In this document: in pieces, positions 9,102-16,110 of the stretch
How positions within the stretch are numbered: the first letter of the stretch is position 1
Layout of the letters: each line of letters opens with the position of its first letter
Assembly: GCF_025466085.1 (NCBI RefSeq)
Contig: NZ_JANLOD010000059.1
Location: forward strand, 1 to 64,000
Reading direction: 5' to 3'
DNA length: 64,000 nucleotides
Origin: Pseudomonas sp. 14P_8.1_Bac3
GTDB lineage: Bacteria; Pseudomonadota; Gammaproteobacteria; Pseudomonadales; Pseudomonadaceae
Position numbers and translations under genes: made by a program
Notes under the pieces: generated by a model
Seen by the model: the letters and a program-made list of their open reading frames with translations, nothing else
Told to the model about the DNA's origin: nothing
Database searches by the model: none

Positions 9102-9440
9102 GTGGATACTCTGTTCACCAAGATCATCAACCGGGAAATCCCGGCGAAGATCATCTACGAGGATGACCAGGTACTGGCCTTCCACGACATCGCCCCACAG
9201 GCACCGGTGCATTTTTTGGTGATCCCGAAAAAACCGGTGCGCACCCTGAACGACCTCACCGAGGACGACAAGGCACTGGCCGGGCATATCCTGTTCACCG
9301 CCCAGCGTCTGGCACTGGAACTCGGCTGTGAAAAAGGCTTTCGTGTCGTCATGAACTGCAATGAAGAAGGCGGGCAGACCGTTTATCACATTCATATGCA
9401 CGTTCTTGGTCAGCGCCAGATGCATTGGCCACCGGGCTGA
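9102..9440 (+). CDS. hinT: HIT-family purine nucleoside phosphoramidase (HinT type)
   Basis: Hydrolyses adenosine phosphoramidates and related nucleotides. The 112-residue protein is a single HIT domain ending in YHIHMHVLGQRQMHWPPG, with the catalytic HxHxH triad. The start is taken as GTG at 9102 (MDTLFTKIINREIPAKIIYE), with the ribosome-binding sequence GGAGAA eight bases before it; a longer open frame upstream overlaps the SDR gene and is not coding. The C-terminal WPPG is typical of bacterial HinT. A REP pair follows the stop. Confidence 0.9.
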   Translation: MDTLFTKIINREIPAKIIYEDDQVLAFHDIAPQAPVHFLVIPKKPVRTLNDLTEDDKALAGHILFTAQRLALELGCEKGFRVVMNCNEEGGQTVYHIHMHVLGQRQMHWPPG

Positions 9441-9454
9441 TTCGCACGCCCCCC

Positions 9455-9544
9455 CTGTAGGAGCGAGCCTGCTCGCGATGAACTCAAGAACACCGCCTCC
9501 AGCGTTACCGTTCACGACCATCGCCAGCAGGCTGGCTCCGACAG
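9455..9544. repeat. REP pair (BIME)
   Basis: Two Pseudomonas REP palindromes in opposite orientation: CTGTAGGAGCGAGCCTGCTC from 9455, and its imperfect complement ending at 9544. The inner side of the second copy carries the extension CCAGCGTTACCG, also found in the pair at 20495. Lies between hinT and coq7. Confidence 0.85.
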
Positions 9545-9619
9545 ACAAGATGACCCAGCGCAAACCTTCCCCGGCCGATTGGGTTAAACTGGCCGCCGAG
9601 ATTCTTCCCGGAGGTCAGC

Positions 9620-10267
9620 ATGACTACCCAACGTCACTACTCGCCGATTGACCGTCTTCTGCTGCAAGCCGATGCCGCCATGCGTACCCTGTTGCCTTTC
9701 AGTGGCCAGCCGTACCGTCCGTCGCCAGCCATCGTCCAGCCGGAAGTGCAAATGAGCGACGAAGACACCCGGCACGTTGCCGGTCTGATGCGCATCAACC
9801 ATACCGGCGAGGTCTGCGCCCAGGCGCTGTATCAGGGTCAGGCCCTGACCGCCAAGCTGCCGCAAGTACGCGCGGCCATGGAACATGCCGCCGAAGAAGA
9901 AATCGACCATCTGGTCTGGTGCGAACAGCGCATCAAGCAGTTGGGCAGCCATACCAGCATTCTCAATCCGCTGTTTTACGGTATGTCCTTCGGAATTGGC
10001 GCTGTGGCCGGGTTGATCAGCGATAAAGTCAGCCTGGGTTTTGTGGCAGCGACCGAGCATCAGGTCTGCAAGCATTTGAATGAGCACCTCGAGCAATTGC
10101 CGGCGGAGGACGAAAAGTCCCGGGCGATCCTTGAGCAGATGCGTACTGATGAAGAACACCACGCGGAGAGCGCACTGGATGCGGGCGGCTTTCGTTTTCC
10201 GGCGCCGGTGAAGTTCGGGATGAGTCTGATGGCCAAGGTCATGACCAAGAGTACTTATCGGATCTGA
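9620..10267 (+). CDS. coq7: 2-polyprenyl-3-methyl-6-methoxy-1,4-benzoquinone hydroxylase Coq7
   Basis: Di-iron hydroxylase of ubiquinone biosynthesis (the UbiF step in enteric bacteria). The 215-residue protein contains the ligand motifs of a two-repeat carboxylate-bridged di-iron site: NHTGEVCAQ, EEEIDHLVW and, in the second half, EHQVCKHL and TDEEHHAES. Start MTTQRHYSPIDRLLLQADAAMR has GGAGG seven bases upstream (9610-9614). Pseudomonas uses Coq7 in place of UbiF, so this fits. Transcription is closed by the bidirectional terminator at 10318-10353. Confidence 0.95.
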   Translation: MTTQRHYSPIDRLLLQADAAMRTLLPFSGQPYRPSPAIVQPEVQMSDEDTRHVAGLMRINHTGEVCAQALYQGQALTAKLPQVRAAMEHAAEEEIDHLVWCEQRIKQLGSHTSILNPLFYGMSFGIGAVAGLISDKVSLGFVAATEHQVCKHLNEHLEQLPAEDEKSRAILEQMRTDEEHHAESALDAGGFRFPAPVKFGMSLMAKVMTKSTYRI

Positions 10268-10270
10268 CCC

Positions 10271-10295
10271 GTGAAGCGGGCTTGCCCGCTTTCAC
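10271..10295. repeat. Single REP-like palindrome
   Basis: GTGAAGCGGGC followed almost directly by GCCCGCTTTCAC forms a compact hairpin with one bulged base. It sits four bases past the coq7 stop and just before the main terminator. Confidence 0.6.
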
Positions 10296-10317
10296 ACCGT
10301 GCTGTATTCCAGACATG

Positions 10318-10353
10318 AAAAAGGCGACTGCCGTGAGGGAGTCGCCTTTTTTT
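10318..10353. terminator. Bidirectional terminator between coq7 and speD
   Basis: Perfect 12-bp stem AAAAAGGCGACT (10318-10329) / AGTCGCCTTTTT (10340-10351) with a ten-base loop; T-run on the plus strand and A-run (T on the minus strand) on the other side. Correctly placed for convergent coq7 and speD. Confidence 0.9.
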
Positions 10354-10366
10354 GTGCTCGGAAACC

Positions 10367-11161
10367 TTAGGTCGGCATGTTGCGCGCGTAGAAGATTTCG
10401 AGCATTTCGTGTTTCACACGGTCGGTCACTTGAGCGCGCTGCTCAGGGGACAGGTTGCTGGTCGCGTCGCCGAACAGGTAGTTATCCAGTTCGAAGTTCT
10501 TCAACAGCATTTTGGTGTGGAACAGGTTCTCCTGGTACACGTTCACGTCGGTCATCTGGTACGCGTCGCGGGTGTCTTCGGAGAGGTAGTTCTGGATCGA
10601 GTTGATCTCGTGGTCGATGAAGTGCTTCTTGCCTTCGACATCACGGGTGAACCCGCGCACGCGGTAATCCACGGTCACGATGTCCGAATCGAACTGGTGA
10701 ATCAGGAAATTTAGCGCTTTCAGCGGTGAAATGACGCCACAGGTCGACACATCGATATCCACACGGAAGGTCGCAATCCCGTCCACCGGATGGATTTCCG
10801 GATAGGTATGCACCGTAATGTGGCTCTTGTCGAGGTGGGCCAGGATGATCTCGGGCAACGGGCCCGGGGATTCTTCGATCTGGCTTTCAGTCGGGGTCAC
10901 CGGCTCTTCCGAGATCAGAATCGTGACGCTGGCGCCCTGTGGGTCGTAGTCCTGACTGGCAATGTTCAGGATGTTGGCACCAATGATATCGACAACTTCT
11001 GTAAGAATCTGCGTCAGGCGTTTCGCGTTGTACTCTTCATTGATGTACTCGACGTAGGCCTGCTGATCTTGCGGGGTTTCCGCGTAGCAGATGTCATAGA
11101 TGTTGAAGCTCAAGGTCTTTGTCAGGTTATTGAACCCGTGGAGCTTGAGTTTGCTTTTCAC
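10367..11161 (-). CDS. speD: S-adenosylmethionine decarboxylase proenzyme
   Basis: Pyruvoyl-dependent enzyme that decarboxylates S-adenosylmethionine to supply aminopropyl groups for spermidine. The 264-residue protein is of the long E. coli type; self-cleavage should occur at Lys-Ser in LDKSHITVHTYPEIHP (near residues 112-113), creating the pyruvoyl group. Start is taken as GTG at 11161 (MKSKLKLHGFNNLTKTLS), the family N-terminus, with an AGAGAG ribosome-binding stretch about 10 bases upstream; the frame remains open for 24 more codons but these do not resemble SpeD. Convergent with coq7. Confidence 0.95.
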   Translation of the reverse strand: MKSKLKLHGFNNLTKTLSFNIYDICYAETPQDQQAYVEYINEEYNAKRLTQILTEVVDIIGANILNIASQDYDPQGASVTILISEEPVTPTESQIEESPGPLPEIILAHLDKSHITVHTYPEIHPVDGIATFRVDIDVSTCGVISPLKALNFLIHQFDSDIVTVDYRVRGFTRDVEGKKHFIDHEINSIQNYLSEDTRDAYQMTDVNVYQENLFHTKMLLKNFELDNYLFGDATSNLSPEQRAQVTDRVKHEMLEIFYARNMPT

Positions 11162-11400
11162 CGTTAAAAACTCTCTATGTATTGCGGCCCGGGCCGCGTG
11201 ATCAAGCATGCCCGTCAGATGCGAACGACGCACCTGCGTAGGACGGTTAACACCTCTTCGCGATGGCGATTTTGGTTGTCTGTTCGGGCGAGCGGCCTGT
11301 CGGCTGACGGACCACTACCCTGAAAAAAGTGGCGCATTATGCAGACGTCAGCTAGGGATCGCCAGAGTCTGCACTGCTTTTATGATAGTTGAATGTCGAT
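11162..11400. promoter_or_regulatory. speD upstream region with nested inverted repeat
   Basis: About 240 bases between speD and the OsmC gene, both on the minus strand. A nested palindrome occupies 11303-11352: outer GCTGACG / CGTCAGC and inner CCACT / AGTGG. On the minus strand the sequence GCATAATGCG (around 11335-11344) lies inside it and could serve as a -10 for speD. I see no gene here. Confidence 0.4.
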
Positions 11401-11823
11401 TCAACCGAGTTCGATGATCTCGTAGTCGTGGGTAATCGCAACACCCGCCGCGCCGAGCATGATCGACGCCGAGCAATATTTCTCGGCAGACAGCTCGATG
11501 GCGCGTTTGACCTGGGCTTCTTTCAACCCACGGCCCTTGACCACGAAGTGCATGTGGATCTTGGTGAAGACTTTCGGGTCCTCGGTCGCGCGTTCGGCCT
11601 CAAGGAAGGCTTCGCAACTTTCGACGGCCTGGCGGGATTTCTTGAGGATGCTGACCACATCGAAATTGCTGCAACCGCCAACGCCCAGCAGGAGCATTTC
11701 CATCGGCCGGACACCCAGGTTACGACCACCGGCATCGGGCGGACCGTCCATCACCACGACATGACCGCTGCCGGATTCACCGAGGAACATGGCTTCGCCA
11801 GCCCATTGGATGCGTGCCTTCAT
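11401..11823 (-). CDS. OsmC-family protein (thiol peroxidase fold)
   Basis: Member of the OsmC/Ohr family, whose characterised members reduce organic or inorganic peroxides with a cysteine pair. The 140-residue protein has the two cysteines in GVGGCSNFDVV (about residue 54) and KYCSASIML (about residue 118), the expected spacing. Start ATG at 11823 (MKARIQWAGEAMFLGESGSG) has GGAG eight bases upstream; an in-frame TTG two codons earlier is not needed. This YhfA-like subgroup sits beside vfr/crp in many gamma-proteobacteria (yhfA-crp in E. coli). True substrate unknown. Confidence 0.88.
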   Translation of the reverse strand: MKARIQWAGEAMFLGESGSGHVVVMDGPPDAGGRNLGVRPMEMLLLGVGGCSNFDVVSILKKSRQAVESCEAFLEAERATEDPKVFTKIHMHFVVKGRGLKEAQVKRAIELSAEKYCSASIMLGAAGVAITHDYEIIELG

Positions 11824-12052
11824 CGCCAAGACTCCACTGTATAAAAAAGGGTCGCCAGCTTAGCACAGGGCCCTTGATTGACAGCGCTCGCCTTCCTAGG
11901 ACATAACCGTTTGCCTTGTAGGTAAAATCTCGGATGTTGCAGGAAGTGTCTGTTAAGCTGACGCCAATTCGATGGCGCATAGCCAGCCTCGCAACAACCT
12001 CACCACTTATTAGAAACCACAACACACCGTGCAGTCTTTTCGGGATACAACC
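11824..12052. promoter_or_regulatory. Divergent osmC-like/vfr intergenic region
   Basis: About 230 bases between divergent starts. It should hold the vfr promoter; GGTAAAATCTCGG near 11920-11933 is a possible -10 area. I cannot point to a convincing Vfr site by eye. Confidence 0.3.
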
Positions 12053-12697
12053 ATGGTTGCTATTGCCCCTACACCCAAAATCAAGAACCTCGACAAGCTG
12101 CTGATGCATTGCCAGCGTCGTCGCTATGCGGCCAAAAGCAATATCATTTGCGCGGGCGACCGCTCGGAAACGCTGTTCTTCATCATCAAGGGTTCGGTCA
12201 CCATCCTGATCGAGGATGACGATGGTCGCGAAATGATCATCTCCTACCTGAACGCCGGGGACTTTTTTGGAGAGCTGGGCCTGTTTGAACAGGCCGGTCT
12301 GGAGCAGGAGCGCAGCGCCTGGGTGCGCGCCAAGATCGAATGTGAAGTTGCGGAAATCAGCTACGCGAAGTTCCGCGAATTGTCCCAGCAAGATCCAGAC
12401 ATTCTTTACGTACTTAGCGGACAAATCGCACAACGCCTGCGCAACACCACCCGCAAGGTCGGCGACCTGGCGTTCTTCGACGTCACCGGCCGTGTGGCCC
12501 GTTGCCTGCTGGAACTGTGCAAGCAGCCGGATGCCATGACCCACCCCGATGGCATGCAGATCAAGGTGACCCGTCAGGAAATCGGGCGGATTGTCGGGTG
12601 TTCGCGGGAAATGGTCGGTCGGGTGCTCAAGGATCTGGAAGAGCGCAACCTGGTGGACGTCAAAGGCAAGACGATGGTGGTCTTCGGTACGCGCTAA
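12053..12697 (+). CDS. vfr: cAMP-activated global regulator Vfr (CRP family)
   Basis: Cytoplasmic cAMP-binding transcription factor, the Pseudomonas counterpart of CRP. The 214-residue protein has a cyclic-nucleotide-binding domain (about 20-125) with the phosphate cassette GELGLFEQAGLEQERSAW, a long dimerisation helix, and a winged-helix domain whose recognition helix lies in EIGRIVGCSREMVGRVLKDL. Start ATG 12053 (MVAIAPTPKIKNLDKLLMHC) is the family start; an earlier in-frame ATG at 12029 gives an unmatched extension. In P. aeruginosa Vfr controls virulence and twitching; in fluorescens-group species its targets are less known. Confidence 0.94.
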   Translation: MVAIAPTPKIKNLDKLLMHCQRRRYAAKSNIICAGDRSETLFFIIKGSVTILIEDDDGREMIISYLNAGDFFGELGLFEQAGLEQERSAWVRAKIECEVAEISYAKFRELSQQDPDILYVLSGQIAQRLRNTTRKVGDLAFFDVTGRVARCLLELCKQPDAMTHPDGMQIKVTRQEIGRIVGCSREMVGRVLKDLEERNLVDVKGKTMVVFGTR

Positions 12698-13392
12698 GCA
12701 TTGAACATGTCTGCCAGCAACTGGCGATAAAGTGCATCGAGCCGCTCCAACGCATCCGGCGCGGCGAACTTCTCATGCAAGGCAATATGGCTCTCGGCAC
12801 GAACCCGCTGCTCCAGACCGCACGCTTCATTGAAGCGATTGACCGCTGCAACCATCGAGTCGCGGTCGTCATCCAGCAACATGGCACCGTGCACCAGTCC
12901 GACAGGCCGTGAGCCACCCTTGCTCTGGCGCCAGCGCTGAGCGGTGCCGACCATCTTGCGGCCGTCAAGGTTGACGTTGAAGCGGCCATCGCAAAATGCA
13001 CCGTCCACTTCGCCCAAAGACGAAACGCCGCCCAATTCATCCAGCAACTGACAGATCGGATCACAGAGCCGACGATAAGCAGTCTCGATACGATTCTGGT
13101 CGCCCTCGCTGCGCGGCGGCGCATAGACCAGCGCGATGTTGAGGGTCGTTGCCGACTGCGGCACCGGTTCACCGCCGGTTTCGCGCAGCAGTACCGGCCA
13201 ACCTGCCGAAGCCGATACCTTGCAGGCGGCCTCGAAACCAGGGAGGCGGTTCAAGCGTCGAGGCATGACCAGCGCTTGATCGCGGGGTTGCCAGAACAGC
13301 AGGCCAAATTCGGAATCGCCAGTGCAGATGGCGGCCAGCAAATCCTGTTCGGCTTGCAGGCCTGCCTCGATGAGCAATGAAGTGGGGGTCAT
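12694..13392 (-). CDS. Lipoate-protein ligase-like protein of unknown substrate
   Basis: Belongs by motif to the BPL/LplA/LipB cofactor-transferase fold: LLRETGGEPVPQSATTLNIAL corresponds to the lipoyl-binding RRTGGG-like segment and GRKMVGTAQRWRQ contains the conserved lysine of the family. At 232 residues it lacks the C-terminal accessory domain of full LplA, so the activity may differ (lipoyl transfer, octanoyl transfer, or none). The ATG at 13392 has GGA with a seven-base spacer; the ATG at 13404 has no such site. It converges on vfr with a four-base overlap of the coding ends and lies downstream of trpC on the same strand, separated by a REP pair. Confidence 0.7.
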   Translation of the reverse strand: MTPTSLLIEAGLQAEQDLLAAICTGDSEFGLLFWQPRDQALVMPRRLNRLPGFEAACKVSASAGWPVLLRETGGEPVPQSATTLNIALVYAPPRSEGDQNRIETAYRRLCDPICQLLDELGGVSSLGEVDGAFCDGRFNVNLDGRKMVGTAQRWRQSKGGSRPVGLVHGAMLLDDDRDSMVAAVNRFNEACGLEQRVRAESHIALHEKFAAPDALERLDALYRQLLADMFNA

Positions 13393-13437
13393 AAGGTATT
13401 CCATAGGACATAAAGTCTGTGGTGTTTCTTATGCCGC

Positions 13438-13507
13438 TTTCGCGAGCAGGAGGCTCGCCCCCACGTTTAGTTCACATTCAAACGTGGGAGCGAGCCTGCT
13501 TGCGAAG
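13438..13507. repeat. REP pair (BIME)
   Basis: TTCGCGAGCAGGAGGCTCGC and, after a short spacer, its partner ending GCCTGCTTGCGAAG, in inverted orientation with the additional complementary segments CCACGTTT / AAACGTGG facing each other. Together they can fold into one long hairpin just after the trpC stop (13512), where it could protect the trpGDC mRNA 3' end. Confidence 0.85.
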
Positions 13508-13511
13508 CCTT

Positions 13512-14348
13512 TCAGTCAAGGGTCGAGCCGCTGACCGCAACGCCGCGCTCAGGAAAGAACAGACGCTGCAACTCGGTGCCAGGGCTTTCGGCGCGCATGA
13601 ACGCTTCGCCAACCAGGAACGCATACACATCGCTGATTTCCATCAGCTCGACATCCGCCCGATTGAGAATGCCGCTTTCGGTGATCACCAAACGATCGCG
13701 CGGAATCCGCGGCAACAGATCGAGCGTGGTTTCCAGGCTGACATCGAAGGTGTGCAGGTTGCGGTTATTCACGCCCACCAGCGGTGTGTCGAGGGTTTTC
13801 AAGGCGCGCTCCAGCTCGTCGCCATCGTGGACTTCCACCAGCACATCAAGGCCGACGCTCTTGGCCACCGCCGCCAGCTCGGCCATTTTCACGTCATCCA
13901 GCGCGGAGACGATCAACAGCACGCAGTCCGCGCCCAATGCCCGCGCTTCGACGATCTGGTACGGATCGATCATGAAGTCCTTGCGGATCACCGGCAGGTT
14001 GCACGCCGCCCGCGCCTGTTGCAGGTAGGCATCGGCACCCTGGAAGTAATCGATGTCGGTCAGCACCGACAGGCAGGTCGCGCCGCCCTTCTCGTAGCTC
14101 TTGGCAATATCGGCGGGAACGAAATGCTCGCGAATAACGCCCTTGCTCGGCGAGGCCTTCTTGATTTCCGCAATGACCGCCGGCTGTTTCAACTTGGCCT
14201 GAGCAATCAGGGCCTTGGCAAAACCACGGGGTGCATCGGCCGCCTTGGCCAGACTTTCCAGCTCGGCCAGACTCACACGAGCGCTACGCTCGGCGACTTC
14301 CTGGACTTTGCGCGCCAGAATGTTTTCCAGAACCGTCGGTACACTCAT
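13512..14348 (-). CDS. trpC: Indole-3-glycerol phosphate synthase
   Basis: Closes the indole ring in tryptophan synthesis (CdRP to indole-3-glycerol phosphate). The 278-residue TIM barrel has VIAEIKKASPSKGVI near residue 54-69 with the catalytic lysine and VGVNNRNLHTFDV, then ITESGI. Monofunctional, as in other Pseudomonas. Start codon overlaps the trpD stop by four bases (ATGA), so translation is coupled within trpG-trpD-trpC. Confidence 0.97.
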   Translation of the reverse strand: MSVPTVLENILARKVQEVAERSARVSLAELESLAKAADAPRGFAKALIAQAKLKQPAVIAEIKKASPSKGVIREHFVPADIAKSYEKGGATCLSVLTDIDYFQGADAYLQQARAACNLPVIRKDFMIDPYQIVEARALGADCVLLIVSALDDVKMAELAAVAKSVGLDVLVEVHDGDELERALKTLDTPLVGVNNRNLHTFDVSLETTLDLLPRIPRDRLVITESGILNRADVELMEISDVYAFLVGEAFMRAESPGTELQRLFFPERGVAVSGSTLD

Positions 14349-15394
14349 CCCTCATTCTCCACTCTGAATACCGCGGTAAATGCACCCAGCTCCTCGAGTT
14401 TCTCCCGAGCGAGGCCTGTGTGCAGCGCATCGTGCGCCAGGGCAACGCCCTCTTTCAAACTGGTCGCCAGGTCGGCAGCGTATAGCGCAGCACCGGCATT
14501 GAGCACGATCATCTCGGCGGCTTTCTGACCGTTTTCGGTCTTGCGCTTTCCGAGGGCGTCGCGAATCAGCTCAAGGGAGGCCGCCGGGCTTTCCACCGAC
14601 AGCCCGTGCAGGCTCTGGCTCTTCATGCCCAGATCTTCCGGCTCGACCCAATATTCACTGACCTGGTCATTCTTCAATTCTGCAACGAAAGTCGGTGCCG
14701 CCAGGCTGAACTCGTCGAGGCCATCCTTCGAATGCACCACCAGCACATGCTTACTACCCAGACGCTGCAAGACTTCGGCCAACGGCCGGCACAACGCCTG
14801 ACTGAACACGCCCACCACCTGATGCTTCACGCCGGCCGGATTCGTAAGCGGGCCGAGCATGTTGAACAAGGTGCGCAGGCCCAAATCACGGCGCGGACCG
14901 GCGGCGTGCTTCATGGCGCTGTGATGCGTCTGGGCGAACATGAAACCGATACCGACGTTATCGATGCATCGTGCCACCTGCACCGGAGTCAGGTTGAGGT
15001 AGATACCCGCCGCCTCCAGCAGATCGGCGCTGCCACTTTTACCCGACACCGCACGGTTACCGTGCTTGGCCACGGTGCATCCGGCCGCCGCCACTACGAA
15101 GGAGGAAGCGGTCGAGACGTTGAAAATGTTCGCCCCGTCACCACCGGTGCCGACTACGTCGACCACGCCATCGAGGGTCTTGAGCTCGACCTTGTCCGCC
15201 AGCTCGCGCATGACCGACACGGCGCCAACGATCTCGTCGATGCTTTCGCTTTTCATGCGCATGGCCATCATGAACGCGCCGACTTGGGCGTCAGTGCATT
15301 GTCCGGTCATGATTTCGCGCATCACATCGCGCATTTCTTCGGTGCTGAGGTCGAGGTGATCGACGATACGGCTCAGGGCTGTCTTGATGTTCAT
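14345..15394 (-). CDS. trpD: Anthranilate phosphoribosyltransferase
   Basis: Transfers phosphoribose from PRPP to anthranilate. The 349-residue protein has the family start MNIKTALSRIVDHLDLSTEEM, the PRPP-binding loop VVGTGGDGANIFNVST (about residues 81-96), and KHGNRAVSGKSGSADLLEA. Middle gene of trpGDC: nine bases after trpG and overlapping trpC by four. Confidence 0.97.
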   Translation of the reverse strand: MNIKTALSRIVDHLDLSTEEMRDVMREIMTGQCTDAQVGAFMMAMRMKSESIDEIVGAVSVMRELADKVELKTLDGVVDVVGTGGDGANIFNVSTASSFVVAAAGCTVAKHGNRAVSGKSGSADLLEAAGIYLNLTPVQVARCIDNVGIGFMFAQTHHSAMKHAAGPRRDLGLRTLFNMLGPLTNPAGVKHQVVGVFSQALCRPLAEVLQRLGSKHVLVVHSKDGLDEFSLAAPTFVAELKNDQVSEYWVEPEDLGMKSQSLHGLSVESPAASLELIRDALGKRKTENGQKAAEMIVLNAGAALYAADLATSLKEGVALAHDALHTGLAREKLEELGAFTAVFRVENEG

Positions 15395-15403
15395 AAAAAG
15401 TCC

Positions 15404-15997
15404 CTAGCGCGTGCCGCCGGTTTGTTTGAGGAAATTGGCAAACAGCTCGTGGCCCTGTTCGGTCAGGATCGACTCCGGGTGGAACTGCACACCTTCGATA
15501 TTCAGCGTCTTGTGGCGCAAGCCCATGATCTCGTCGACCGATCCGTCTTCAAGCTGGGTCCAGGCGGTCAGCTCCAGGCAGTCGGGCAGAGTTTCGCGCT
15601 TGACGATCAAGGAGTGGTAGCGAGTAACTGTCAACGGATGATTCAGGCCTTCGAAAACGCCTTTGTCCTCGTGGAACACCGGGCTGGTCTTGCCATGCAT
15701 GACCTGGCGGGCACGGACCACATCGCCGCCAAACGCCTGGCCGATGGACTGATGTCCCAGGCACACACCCAGAATCGGCAGCTTGCCGGCGAAATGCTTG
15801 ATCGCTTCGATTGAAATACCGGCTTCGGTCGGCGTGCAAGGGCCAGGAGAAACCACGATCCGCTCAGGGTTGAGGGCTTCAATTTCGGCGATGGTGAGTT
15901 CATCGTTGCGCACAACTTTGACCTGGGAGCCGAGCTCACCAAGGTATTGCACAACGTTGTAAGTAAAAGAGTCGTAGTTATCGATCATCAGCAACAT
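15404..15997 (-). CDS. trpG: Anthranilate synthase component II (glutamine amidotransferase)
   Basis: Supplies ammonia from glutamine to TrpE for anthranilate. The 197-residue class I amidotransferase has the nucleophile Cys in GVCLGHQSIGQAFGG (about residue 79) and the His/Glu of VQFHPESILTEQG. ATG at 15997 (MLLMIDNYDSFTYNVVQYL) has an AGAGG ribosome-binding stretch upstream. The frame is open upstream to an ATG at 16087, reading MSLCLTKRWTLRVAHS; that segment has one tryptophan and is not part of TrpG. First gene of trpGDC, 113 bases after trpE. In P. aeruginosa the R/F-pyocin cluster lies at this junction; here it is absent. Confidence 0.96.
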   Translation of the reverse strand: MLLMIDNYDSFTYNVVQYLGELGSQVKVVRNDELTIAEIEALNPERIVVSPGPCTPTEAGISIEAIKHFAGKLPILGVCLGHQSIGQAFGGDVVRARQVMHGKTSPVFHEDKGVFEGLNHPLTVTRYHSLIVKRETLPDCLELTAWTQLEDGSVDEIMGLRHKTLNIEGVQFHPESILTEQGHELFANFLKQTGGTR

Positions 15998-16110
15998 GGC
16001 TTGGAACCTCTTGAATTCACTGACTTTAAAGACTGCCTTCGAATGAGCGACCCGCAGCGTCCAGCGCTTTGTCAGGCAAAGCGACATGGCATACGGGCCG
16101 GGCTCACCGG

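Noticed and set aside
15998..16087. Leader peptide for trpG (MSLCLTKRWTLRVAHS...)
   Set aside because: It has only one Trp codon, is in frame with trpG and has no clear site; too weak to list as a gene, although Pseudomonas trpGDC attenuation has been reported.
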